Positions 49,013 to 59,830 of a DNA stretch of 64,000 nt are shown here, piece by piece. Both the position numbers and the translations under genes were made by a program. This DNA comes from Chionis minor (lineage: Eukaryota > Chordata > Aves > Charadriiformes > Chionididae): NCBI GenBank assembly GCA_013398295.1, contig VZSF01006722.1, positions 1,748,198-1,812,197 on the forward strand, written 5' to 3'. How positions within the stretch are numbered: the first letter of the stretch is position 1; each line of letters begins with the position of its first letter. The notes beneath the pieces were generated by a model. It did no database searches. It was not told the DNA's origin and saw only the letters and a program-made list of their open reading frames with translations.

Positions 49013-49577
49013 TGCCCTGGTTTGAGACAGAACAGAACCAATTTTCTTTTCAGTAATTTCACTTTTCAGCAAGTCTCTTCTAACTAACTGCCCTCTCTGA
49101 AATTAACAGCATGTTCTTCAGGCAGTGTACGCTTCCAGAGTGACAAAGGCTGATGTTCACAGTTAATACCAAGGAATGGTAAGCAGAGAGGCTCTTGCTT
49201 AAACTTACTCCTGTAACAAGCCAGGTCACCTAACTCTGTTCTGCACCAAGCTGGAGGGACGGCAGCGGGAGAGCGCAGAGGGGTTGCACCTACAGAGAGG
49301 AACGGACAGGGCAGGTGGCCCAAAACTGACCAACAGAGTGCTCCATCCCATGTGCAACGCGCTCAGTATAAAAAAGCTGAGGGATCAAAGGGGTCAGCCT
49401 CTTTTCCTCATTGGCCCGCATCCAAAGAGGACTCTGTTCATCTGCCTTTGATCCCGGTCTGTACGTTCTGGAATCCAGTTCCCATCAGTCGCTGAGTCCA
49501 GTCTGGGACTTTCCCAGTGCCTGCCAGTGATGTGGTCATCATTCTGGGAGTGTGATACTGGGGTTGTATATACATAT
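49013..49577 (+). mobile_element. Second ERVL-type LTR copy, 3'-truncated and joined to a CR1
   Basis: Collinear with the LTR at 44,875 at a constant offset of 4,138 bp. From 49,013 to 49,524 I count only three substitutions against the first copy (49,015, 49,417, 49,424). Beyond 49,524 similarity drops at once to about 12 mismatches in 37 bases, and it is lost by about 49,565. The canonical AAACCAC...CA end is absent; CR1 sequence begins near 49,578. The TATA box is at 49,367. The flank before it (CTTAC) has no partner that I can find. Confidence 0.85.
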
Positions 49578-50264
49578 ACAGACACTGTCTCCAACAGCAT
49601 CCTCATAGGTAAGCTTAGGAAGTGTGAGTTAGATGAATGGACAGTGGGGCGGATTGAAAACTGGCTGGCAGGTAGATCTCAGAGGGTTGTGACCAGTGGG
49701 GCAGAGTCCAGTTGGAGGCCTGTGACTAGTGGTGTTCCTCAGGGGTCAGTACTGGGTCCAGTCCTGTTCAATGTACTCATCAATGACCTGGATGAAGGAA
49801 CAGAATGTACCATCAGCAAGTTTGATGATGACACGAAACTGGGAGGGATGGCTGACACCCTGGAAGGCCATGCTGCCATTCAGTGCGACCTGGAGAGGCT
49901 GGAGAGTTGGGCAGAGAAAAACCCAATGAAATTCAACAAAGGCAAGTGTAGGCTCCTGCACCTGGGGAGGAATAACCCCATGCACCAGTACAGGTTGGGG
50001 GCTGACCTGCTGGAAAGCAGCTCTGCAGGGAGGGACCTGGGAGTCCTGGTGGACAACAGGATGACCACAAGCCAGCAATGTGCCCTCGTGGCCAGGAAGG
50101 CCAATGGCATCCTGGGATGCGTCAAGAGGAGTGTGGCAAGCAGGTCGAGGGAGGTCATCCTGCCCCTTTACTCTGCCCTGGTGAGGCTGCGTCTGGAGTT
50201 CTGTGTCCAGTTCTCGGCTCCCCAGTTGAAGAAGGACAGGGAACTGCTGGAGAGGGAACAGTGA
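49527..50264 (+). pseudogene. CR1 reverse-transcriptase fragment, open for 245 codons, starting in an LTR
   Basis: The frame opens at an ATG within the 3' part of the LTR. After about 17 codons it becomes CR1 ORF2: [38 protein letters not shown] (RT block), [15 protein letters not shown], then DDDTKLGG, and on to [10 protein letters not shown] and [15 protein letters not shown]. It ends at TGA 50,262-50,264 where related copies read on (Arg in ERVQRRATKMI), so that stop is a lesion. The catalytic motif is FDDD where CR1 normally has FADD; the Ala before the Asp pair has become Asp. The endonuclease domain and N-terminal RT are absent (5' truncation). Not a functional gene by itself; the long open frame indicates a fairly young copy. 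Whether the LTR drives its transcription is unknown. Confidence 0.85.
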
Positions 50265-50694
50265 AGGACTACAAAGATAATTAGGGGCCTGGAGCATCTT
50301 TCTTATGAGGAAAGGCTGAGGGAGTTGGGTCTTTTTAGTCTGGAGAAGACTGAGGCAGGATCTCATAAATGCTTATAAATACTTAAAGGGAGGGTGCTGG
50401 GAGGAGGGGGCCAGTCTTTTTTTCAGTGGTGCCCAGTGATAGGACAAGAGGTAACGGGCGCAAACTTGAACATAGGAAGTTCCATCTCAACATGAGGAGG
50501 AACTTCTTTCCTTTGGGGTGGCAGAGCACTGGAAGAGACTGCCCAGAGAGGTGGTGGAGTCTCCGACTCTGGAGACATTCCAAACCTGCCTGGACGCCAT
50601 CCTGTGCAACCTGCTGTAGGTGGACCTTCTCTGGCACAGGGATTGGACCAGATGATCTCCAGAGGTCCCTTCCAACCCCTGTGATTCTGTGATT
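49578..50694 (+). repeat. CR1 LINE, 5'-truncated, 1.1 kb
   Basis: Runs from GACACTGTCTCCAACAGCAT-type ORF2 sequence through the RT palm, the thumb region and the [14 protein letters not shown] block (50,310-50,350, frame lost after the stop) to the 3' UTR. It ends with CCTTCCAACCCCTGTGATTC and the repeat TGTGATT. Best-preserved CR1 in the window. No remainder of the LTR appears after its 3' end. Confidence 0.93.
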
Positions 50695-53600
50695 TTAGGA
50701 TGCTTTATCTTGTTTTCTCATGGGGGACCTGACTTGATTTTCTTTTCATTGCATACCACCTGTGGATGTGCTTACACAGAATTCTAGACACTATTTTCAA
50801 GGGCTTTTCAAACTGGACCACAGCTAGACAGTTTGGAATGCCAGAGAAGAAAACAGCAAAATAATACAAATAGGCCATTTAGCCTCTTCTATTTTGGTAG
50901 TATGCCACTACAGGGTTATTTCACTTCATCTTATTTTCATACACTTTTACTTACCGTAATTCACAGTCGCTTCATAGGTTTATCTAAAAAGGTTTTTGAC
51001 CTCAAAAATACATGCTGTAAAACTGGTTGTGAAGTCTAGGGGTTTTAAATAATTTTTAGTGTATTTGAGATCGACGTTTAGTCAAGCAGCTGTTTTAATT
51101 TCCTGTTTCTGCCTGTCAACTATTTCCCTGGAAAGCACACGTATATCTAGCAAAAATAAAACAGGCCAAAGGAAAAGATACAAGAGATTGAAAAGGTTTA
51201 CACATAAACAGCTGGAACTCCACTTGGAATCACTGTGAGAAAACAACTTAGGAATACTTCCTCATGTCAAATTAGGGGGGCAAAAAACCCTCTTACTGAA
51301 ATTACTTCTATGATTATTGTTTATCTCAAATATGCTTTTATAATTAATAGCATAGATGAGGTTGAGGTTTCCTACGTTTCACTTCCTTGACCTTCTGTCC
51401 ATGGAACATACAGAACTATATCTTTAGCCAAGATAAAAATGAAGCAAGCCAGCTTCTCTTCCCTCAACCCTGCCCCTTCTTTTCCACTCCCATGCTTTCC
51501 AAATGCTCATTGGCTTATATGAAGATGAGTTTTGGCTGGGAACTATAGCACAGTCATTTCAACCTCATTTTATCAACAGACAGATTAAAAACTCTGCAAT
51601 TTCATAGCTCTTATTGAGTGAGATCTTTTCACTCTACAGTTTATAAACAAATTAACTGATCACCTAAAATGCTGCACAAAGCAGATTGTGGCATAGGAAT
51701 ACCACAGAACAAAGCCCTCTACTATGGAAGATCCAAATCACACAACTTAGTTATACGTCCAGTTGGTTCAACTGGTTTTAAACTGAAGCTAATTCTGCAG
51801 AACTATCTCATACAAACAATTTGAGACAAAGTCAATGTTGTAATCTTTCATTACACAACACTTACTAAGACAATAAGTTGGGCCAGCAGACTAGCAAGCC
51901 ATCGTGTGTTCTGCCACTGCTTCCAGTACCAAACTGAAAATGTTACTTGCACTGAAAGACTAAGGATATGGCTGCTAAAAATTAGGGGTTTCCTTGCTTT
52001 TGTAACTTACATTATCTTGAAAGTATTAGAAGTAAAATGTGATATGGCAATCACAGATGTCTTGGATTTGGTTTTTTTTTTCCTTATACTATTTATAGAT
52101 GATTATCATAGTAATAGTAATACCATAACAGTTGTGATAAACCGAGGGTATTTAAAAAAAAATTAAAAAATCTAAAAGTAAATCTTCTGTTAGGCCAAAT
52201 GTTACAGCTGGGAGAAAAAAAGCACTAGCATGGAAGCTTTTTTCTTGGGCCTAAAGTGTACATCTGACTTGCTAGCTAAAATGTTGCTGTACCAGAAATA
52301 AACATTTTTCTCCTCCTAGAGAAATTATTAAATATTTCACATATATTGTATGCTAGTTGTAAGTAATTTCTGACAAGACAACCCTCATAACTAAACAAAA
52401 GATTTCTATGCATCTTAAATACCCACAACAACTGTTTCAACAGAGCTTCTTAGCACACTTTTCCTTTAAAAAAAATTGTATCATTTTGTGAAATGCCATT
52501 AAATATCCATAAGACTCACAATTTCAAACAGCTGAAATATTATCTCCAGTCATATCACTTCATAAAAGTGTCTGGACATCAACTCTGAAAAAAGACTCCT
52601 CCTTTTCACCATTTAGCAATAATTATAGTACTTAGCTTATTCTGCTGCAATTTATTAACAGGACAATGTTTCCACAGTTCCACATTCTGAAAAACAGCTT
52701 TTATGTCTATGAGCAATGAGGCAAAACTCTGTTGTCTAAATATCTCACAAACTAATCTAAGTTATATAGATCTTTAAGTACTTAATTTCACTGATAGATG
52801 AGACATTTCAAGGTATAAATGGTCTATGCTGGCACCCAGCAAGAACTGCATCTGCTGTTGTTTTCATTGACATAGTTTGGGCCAAAATTAAAGCCTGATA
52901 AAAATTACAATGAAAATTTAACTCATTAGAAGTAGCAATAAGTTATTTAGCAAGGTGAGTAGATGTGAATTTGGGAAAAGGAATTCTTATTTAAGAGTGT
53001 TTCTAATTTCTGAATAAAATAATTGTATGGTTACTCTTTAGGGATCCTTAAAATTCTTAACTATTACCTTATCTGTGTCTTCTTTGAAATTCTTTGTTAT
53101 AGGGATCTTGCAACCACAGGGAGCTTCTTCCTTTCAACAGTATTGTGAATTTACTACTAAGAAATAGTGCTTATATCCCAGAACAGGGTTTCTATTTGTC
53201 CTTTCTCCTCCTCACTAAAATACACTAAAAGCACACTTGTATCCACATGAACTGTGGATACATAATGACTACCTGAAGAACGCAGAAATAACACAGTAAA
53301 TTATACTGCATGTTAGTCACAGTGTTATCAACTAATGAAGAGGGTTTAGTTTATACAGTAGATTACATAAAATCATTACTAAAAGCCTACTCCAAAACTT
53401 TTTCTTTTGTCCAAGTCCATATCTATTTTTATGAGTTTGTTCTCCCTAAGCGAGTAAAAATAAATTCTGGTACTTGAGTGACAATTAGGAGTAATGCTTT
53501 ATTTATTTCTATTGTATGTTAATAAGGTTGGCTAAAAAATGAACTTCAATCTACATGTAAATGCATCGTTATACAAGTTTTTCCAATTAAAAAGTAAGTG

Positions 53601-56600
53601 AGATGCTACACCAAGCATGGATGTGTAAAAAGTCAAGATTTGAGAATTTTGCTAGTGCAGTTAAGACCGTTGATGTATTGGCTGAAACATAGTGGGGCTT
53701 TTGTCTATAAATACCAAAAAGGAAAAGTAAATAAAATTAACATTAAATGTAATTAATGTAAAGTTAATAGACTCTTGACCAAAGGACTAGACTTACTGCC
53801 AAAGGAAACAAATCCTGTTTAATATAATAAACTCCTCTTCATCATCAGTTTTCCTTAGAATTGATTATTAAAGTTTCCTGATATTATAAGGAAAGTAAAC
53901 TCTGGTCATTTGGTTAAGACAGCCTGGTGATGTAGGTCTTACCTCTGACTCTGCCACTGACCTGTTCTGAAATATTGAGTTACATGTTTAATTTCTATGA
54001 GTCTTCATCTTCCTTCTGATTATCTGTGAGCTCTATTCATACACATTTTGAAATATTTGGAAGCATATTCCTATTTCTACAGTATTCCATGGAGTAGGTT
54101 TTTTGATGCACTTAGTACATATAATAAAAAGTTACTATTATTTATTAAGATTTTCTAAATTAGTATACACTAAGGAAAAACAGTTAAATTTACTGTGATA
54201 TTTCCAATAAGTGGTAGATAAGTAATCATTAAATACTAATGGTTCACAATCAGTTCAGAAGCACAAATCAACCAAACAATAAATACCTTTCTTTTCAAGT
54301 GCTGCCTGTGCTAACACTTAAAATCTAAAGTTACTTCTTGTTTTGTCAGCCTGCGCATTGAAGCCAGCTTAAGGAGTTCTTGCCCACATCAAATCTTGAG
54401 CCACTCTGCACAGCTAAGATTTGTCTTTGTAACTGTTTCTGGGGCCGGAATATAAGCCCTGTGACTACTTCCGTGCAAACAAATAAAAACATGTGATCTC
54501 TGGCTTTTACCTGTATTTACATAAATACCATATATAGTTGTCAGAAAGCCTCTACTTTTGTTTTTTTTTAAATAAAATTTAATTACCCTTTTTCTAATAC
54601 ATAAGAGAGTAATGTTCCTTTTCCTTCCTCAAGTCTTTCTCTCTCATTCCCTGAACCTCATGAATTTCAGATCCTATCCACCTTGTCAACAATGTCTTTG
54701 GGCATTTGCAGTCACTCACAAGAGAAAATCGGTAGCCACCCTTACTTGTTTTTCAAATGCCTGGAAGAACAAGTCCTGAAGTTGCTACTTAGAAATGTGA
54801 TCAAATGAAAATGCATTACTGTTCTCCATGTCTGTTTATTGCAAGTCTTCAGTTACACCAATGTTACTGGTTGTAACAATAATTAATACTTTCCCTTCTT
54901 ATGATGCTAAGAATTATACAGATAGAAGACTGTGAAGTACACCTCATTATAATTTATCTAATTCTCTGTACTCTTAGTCCTATAATATTGTTCAATTAAA
55001 TTCTATTGTGAATGTAGCCTACCTGCAAACCTCTTACCAGTATTAATGTATTCAACAACCTGAGCTTTTGTGCTGACATGTAGTTTGAAGAAATAGCAAT
55101 TTAAATGCTTTCAACATGTAAATTTAACTTACTTTTAAGGTGATAATAATTTTATGCCTTTTTAACACTTTTTTTCCACAGTAGATTTGAACTCTTTGTA
55201 CGTTCAACCAAACAAGGACTGACTGCCTAAACAGTAGTATGCAAAGTCCTGCACTTCTGTTTGAAAAGTGTTTTTCATAAAATGATGCCATACAAAGTAT
55301 AACCATTCTTAATTAAAAGCAGCACAAACTGCTACAGTAAATTCCATGTTTGGGTTGAGATTTGTTGTAATAAATTGTGTATTTTTTAACAAGAAAGCTT
55401 ATCTAAGAAGTATCATACCAATATGCCAATTATTTTTAAAACAATTCTACTGAGGAATACTTCTGATCAATTAACATCATGCTTTAGTTCTACCTGCTGC
55501 AGATTTTCCCTAAACGTTTTTCTACAGGGCAAAACAGTGCACTGAAAACCTGCTGAACCAATATGCTACTACTTAGCAAGTTCAACATTTAAAAATAGAA
55601 CAGATAGTATCCCTGTATCCTCTAGGGGATCATTGTAAAAATACCAATTTGGCATGATTTAACATGACACATAAAAACTGCTGTGAATGGAATAGCAACA
55701 ATATTACAACTTTAAAAGAATATTATATAATGTAAATTATACAGAAGAGCTCACTTACATTATCTTCAGCATTAAAATCAATTTCTTTCTCATCGCTCTT
55801 TCCAGTGCAACTCAAAACATGATGCCTTCTAAATCTCCTGTTTAATGACTAAAATAATGCAGTATTCATCCTGGACATCTGCTCCAATTGACAAATCCAG
55901 ATGAACTTTGTACTTTCTGCTTCAAATTTTGCCCTTACAGAATGAAATTATGTAATGGTATACTATTATGTTTAGCCTCACCCCATTTCTAAAGTAAGTG
56001 CTTCCTAAACCCCATTCCTAAACAAATGATCTCAAGTATTCTGGACCAAAACCACTCTAGATAAATGTATTACAGAATTCCAGGCAAAGATTAAGTACCA
56101 TAGTGCCCACTTACACTTTCCTTACTTCATTACTTAGAACACAAAGGTAGGCTTCTCCAGTAAGATCCCATAACATATTTTTTATGTTCTTGAATAAGGT
56201 GTCAGGCAAAAATAAATTGTTGTTGAACACCTAAGAATATTCTATTATCCTTATGTAGTCCTTTAGGAAACAGTTGATTTCCTGTCCTTAGATTCTGAAG
56301 ATTTTTGATCAGATTCATGACATTGCATCAGTTTCAACTTTCTGCTGGTGACATTGTCAATTTATTTGTCTCAAAAGAGAGCAATAAACAATTTTGGTAT
56401 TAAAAGTGTACTAGATGACAATCCATTAATCCATCTGTAAAAGACTGCTCATACATTTTTAATTCTCTTAACTAGTTTAAGATTTCTCTTAAAAGGTAAT
56501 TCGGTCCTCTGACTTTTATGTTCTGCACAATGTCAAGGAATGTTACCACTAAGCAATAATCAGTAGTTCTGTGCTTTCAAAGTTAAAATGTTCCTAAATG

Positions 56601-57555
56601 AAAAAAACCCCAACCTGTTTACTTCTCCATTCCTACTTCGTTTTCCTCGAGTGATGATAATTTTTAAATTGATCAAATAACACACAAACAACTGCTATAA
56701 CACGGGAAAACAGAACAAAGTGATAGAATGAAATTATTTTAAGATACAGTATTTTTAGGCTTACTCATTCGTATTTCCTATTCCTTCTAATAGTTTTACA
56801 AAAAATTCTTCCTTAATTATTCACTAATGAAGTCTGGAGAGATACAGAAGGTTAAATATTTTTTTTTTTTTTTTTACGTTGAATAATAAAAAGTATAAAG
56901 CATAGAACTTCTAAATTTTTTTATAAAGAAAACCCCAGAGATTCCCATGTCAGGGTAACTTTAAGCACTGGGCCATCTACTCCTACATTTTGCATGGCTG
57001 ACAAAATCATCACCACTGCTATTCTCTGTGTCTGACCATATTTCTCAGTGAATTTTTGTCTGTCTCCATAAAACTTGTCTCCAAAAAACCCACAATATTT
57101 CTCTGTATAGTCTACAACTGGATTCCCACACATAACAGAAGTGCAACATTTTGCCTTTTTAAGTGGCTACCGATATACTGATATTTTTACAAATGCTATT
57201 TTATTTTTTATAATTCTTACAGCACAAAGAAAGCAATGCTTGTTTGAAAAAGACTGACTAGGAATTAATTCAAGCTCAAATAATCTTGCCTAAATGTCAA
57301 ACTTTTCTGTATTATAGAAATAAGATAGGGTTTCCAACAGTTTACTATTATAAAATACCATCTTTTGCAGATTATCAAGACAGGAGGGCAAGCAGATTTC
57401 ATTCTGTAAGGTCTTTTCCTCCTGAGTATAGAAAATGAAAATACGTGCATTGTACATGGCAAATGGAAAACAGAGGTTAATGTTATTTCCTTTCTTTCTC
57501 TTTTTGGAGGGACTTGTTTTATATTCCAGAATTTTAACAGAGAAGTATAAAAATA
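50695..57555. other. Long repeat-poor non-coding stretch
   Basis: 6.9 kb with one MIR relic (53.9 kb) and T-runs, the longest being T17 at 56,859-56,875. No exon is recognised. Scarcity of visible mobile elements may reflect age and divergence, or constraint; the sequence alone does not decide. Confidence 0.5.
53918..54070 (+). repeat. MIR-type SINE relic
   Basis: CTCTGACTCTGCCACTGACC, then TTGAGTTACATGTTTAATTT, then GAGTCTTCATCTTCCTTCTG follow the MIR core in order (CTCTGCCACTTACTAGCTG, AAGTTACTTAACCTCTC, TGCCTCAGTTTCCTCATCTG). Confidence 0.65.
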
Positions 57556-58090
57556 TCAAGGCCAAAAGGGACTATAACTAAATTAGCATAACCACACTTC
57601 TATAGAGGACAAAGCACCTCCTGCTATTAAATCAAAACTAAATGTCTTTGTAAAGATTCCAAGTAATGACAACCTAAATCATATGTTCCAAAGGTTAGTT
57701 ACCCTCTTTGTTAAAAGATACGCACCTTATTTATTAGTCTGAATTTGTCTACCTTCAGGTTTGAGCTTCTGGACCTTATTATATTCTTTACAGTTTTAGG
57801 CCATCAAATACTAGAAATCTCATTTTCATGCACCTATTTGTGGACTCTGATCAAATTACATCTGAATCCTCACTCAAACATATTGAACAGATTGAGCCTT
57901 CTAAAGCCTCTCATTATAACTCACATTACAAACATTCTTATAGCTATTTCTGAACACTTTTTCAATAATTTTTCCTTTTTGAAATATAACCATAACAGAA
58001 AATAATATTACAGGAGTACTCTAACATGCCATTAGCTAATGTTGTCCTAGTTCTCTATTACTATACCATTTCTACGTTAGCAAACAGTGC
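57556..58090 (-). repeat. Ancient CR1 LINE, 3' end and C-terminal ORF2 region
   Basis: Begins AAGGCCAAAAGGGACTATAA, the reverse complement of a CR1 3' end (GGTCCCTTC-type). In order follow CACCTCCTGCTATTAAATC, TTCCAAAGGTTAGTTACCCT, GTCTGAATTTGTCTACCTTC, TCATGCACCTATTTGTGGAC and TTGAACAGATTGAGCC. This is the layout of a CR1 relic frequent in turtles, crocodiles and birds. No open frame remains. This is the longest ancient copy in the window. Confidence 0.8.
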
Positions 58091-58429
58091 AGAAAAAGAG
58101 TGATCTACACACCTGAACACATTACTCTGATCTCAGAGTACAAAAGGTCTAAAACAACTTCTGAAGAAAATAAACCATTAAATATATGAGGGTAAACGGA
58201 AAATGAGATAAACTGATATGACTACCAAAGTAATCCTGTTAGAATGACTGTATGTCTTTGATAAAAGAGCAAATTTTATGGACAAAGGAAAAGCAGGAAA
58301 GGATTTATCCAGACCGCTGTAATATGCTACAGAGAAGTTTTACATAAAATGGGGATTAATGCTACAATTGTAAGCAGCAGTGTGGCTATGGAGGAGATGT
58401 CAACTCCTGTGTGCTAGACCTCTGCCCTA

Positions 58430-58665
58430 GAGTGGGGTTAGTAGTGGAGTTCCTCAAAGATCATCTCTGGGAACAATCTTATTAAGTATTTTTAAAACTG
58501 CCTGGCATAAAAAGGTGGAGTGATGTCAATGCCTCCTAACCATGTGTCAATACAGAGAACTGAACTATGATAAAGGAAAAACTGGGTGACTTGGGGACTG
58601 GAGTAATAGAAGTGCCATGACAGTTAATAATACAAAGTATGAGGTTGGGACACGGGCTCAGCGCT
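58430..58665 (+). repeat. Ancient CR1 LINE, RT segment (left part of a split copy)
   Basis: GGAGTTCCTCAAAGATCATC, CTGGGAACAATCTTATTAAG, then AAAAAGGTGGAGTGATGTCA, and finally ACTGGAGTAATAGAAGTGCC and AATAATACAAAGTATGAGGT match the CR1 stretch encoding GVPQGSSLGPILF through NWSNRNRMKFNSAKCKVMH in order. The segment with the FADD motif is partly lost. The following block of the same element resumes at 59,545. Confidence 0.8.
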
Positions 58666-59544
58666 CAAGGCTTCTTAGCAGTGTATACCAAATTGGATTT
58701 TGATGCCCTCAAGGAGAGGATAAAATTACTTATTTTCTCAGCATGAACAGGCATCAAAACTATATTTCATGGTGATGACAGAGGAACCAGGACAGGAACA
58801 TCTTCCCTGAGAAGTTTGTATGTTGCTGAGCTAAGCAACATCCCTAGCATCAATAACAGATAGCCACAGTCCCACTGCCTTCTGCACAAAACCCCTCTCG
58901 CTCAGGGCTAGGTCGGTGCACCCGGCTCGAGGAGGACAACAGAACACTGCTGGCCGCAGCAGAGAGACAGGCACAAACCAACTTCCAGTTCCAGCACCAG
59001 GTAGCCAAGATCCCAGCGTCTGCTCTGTGCTCACCTCTGTCAATGGCCAAACCCTCCTAGAACACTATGTTGTCTCCGATCTGGAGAAATGAAGAGGAGG
59101 GGAGAGAAGCCGCAACCGAGTAAAACTTCCCAGTCCCAGTAATATGTGGTTTTGAAACTTAAAAACACACAGCCCTGCTAGTAGTAGAGACCAGTTTTAA
59201 GCACTTAAATTCATCTTCTACTCCCCCACGCTGAAATTAACTGCTTTCTATTTTGTCATCTCCTCTAGCAGCTGAGCTGACAGGGCTGGGGAAGAGGTGT
59301 GGGCAGAAGGGGCTGAGTACACAGCCAGCATAATTTCATGTGGCTGCTGCTAATGCTTGCATGATCTTGGCACCCTGAGCTGCTAAAAAAGCATGAGCTA
59401 TGAGAGCAATTCTGTACCATGATGATTTTGCAGACACATCAGTCTGTCACCATACACAACTATTTATGCCTAAATCTAGTTCTGTGACAGTTCCTCAGAA
59501 ACTAATACACTGAAAACCTATTAGGGAAATGAAGATCATAACAT
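58666..59544. other. Unidentified ~0.8-kb sequence splitting a CR1 copy
   Basis: In an intact CR1 only some 80 bp would separate the two flanking pieces; here there are about 880 bp. The inserted part includes a GC-richer block (about 58,855-59,050, and again near 59,270-59,330) unlike its AT-rich surroundings. I find no terminal repeats, poly-A tail or coding motif that names it. A short antisense frame of 70 codons in the GC-rich block has no recognisable features. Confidence 0.5.
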
Positions 59545-59830
59545 ATTAGTCAATCCCAGGACAAGTGAGCCACCAAATGTGATGCAACCCTACAAGGCAA
59601 ACATGACCTTAAATCAGAAGAGATCATTTCAGTAGAGCAAGAAGAGTCTTTATGCTATTTTACATTGCACTAATGAGCCCCTGTGTATATAGCTATGCAG
59701 AATTCTGGCAACTTATATCAAAGAAAAATTGATTTAAATTGGGACACATGCAGAGAAGTGTTACTAGGATGATCAGAGAATGGAAAATCCCTTATAAGAA
59801 CCGAGTAAAAGAACTCATGCCTGCAGAAAG
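59545..59830 (+). repeat. Ancient CR1 LINE, RT C-terminal segment (right part of a split copy)
   Basis: Starts with a GTGAGCCACCAAATGTGATG block (CR1 'MSxQCDVAMKKAN'), followed by TTGCACTAATGAGCCCCTGT and GCAGAATTCTGG (ALVRPxLEYxVQFW) and GGACACATGCAGAGAAGTG then ACTAGGATGATCAGAGA (VQRRATRMIRG). The short open frame at 59,739-59,921 is part of this relic, not a gene. Confidence 0.8.

Noticed and set aside
44875..49577. The two LTRs as the ends of one provirus with a 3.5-kb interior
   Set aside because: The first LTR has AAGTC directly on both sides. The interior shows no primer-binding site, polypurine tract or retroviral coding motif, and contains an unrelated CR1 fragment.
56921..57133. 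70-codon minus-strand frame with GFFGDKFYGDRQKFTEKYG
   Set aside because: Weakly protein-like but no family match I can defend, and no splice sites.
58831..59050. Overlapping antisense frames in the GC-rich block of the CR1 insertion
   Set aside because: Two frames of 66-70 codons overlapping in the same GC-rich sequence, with no motif; treated as chance.
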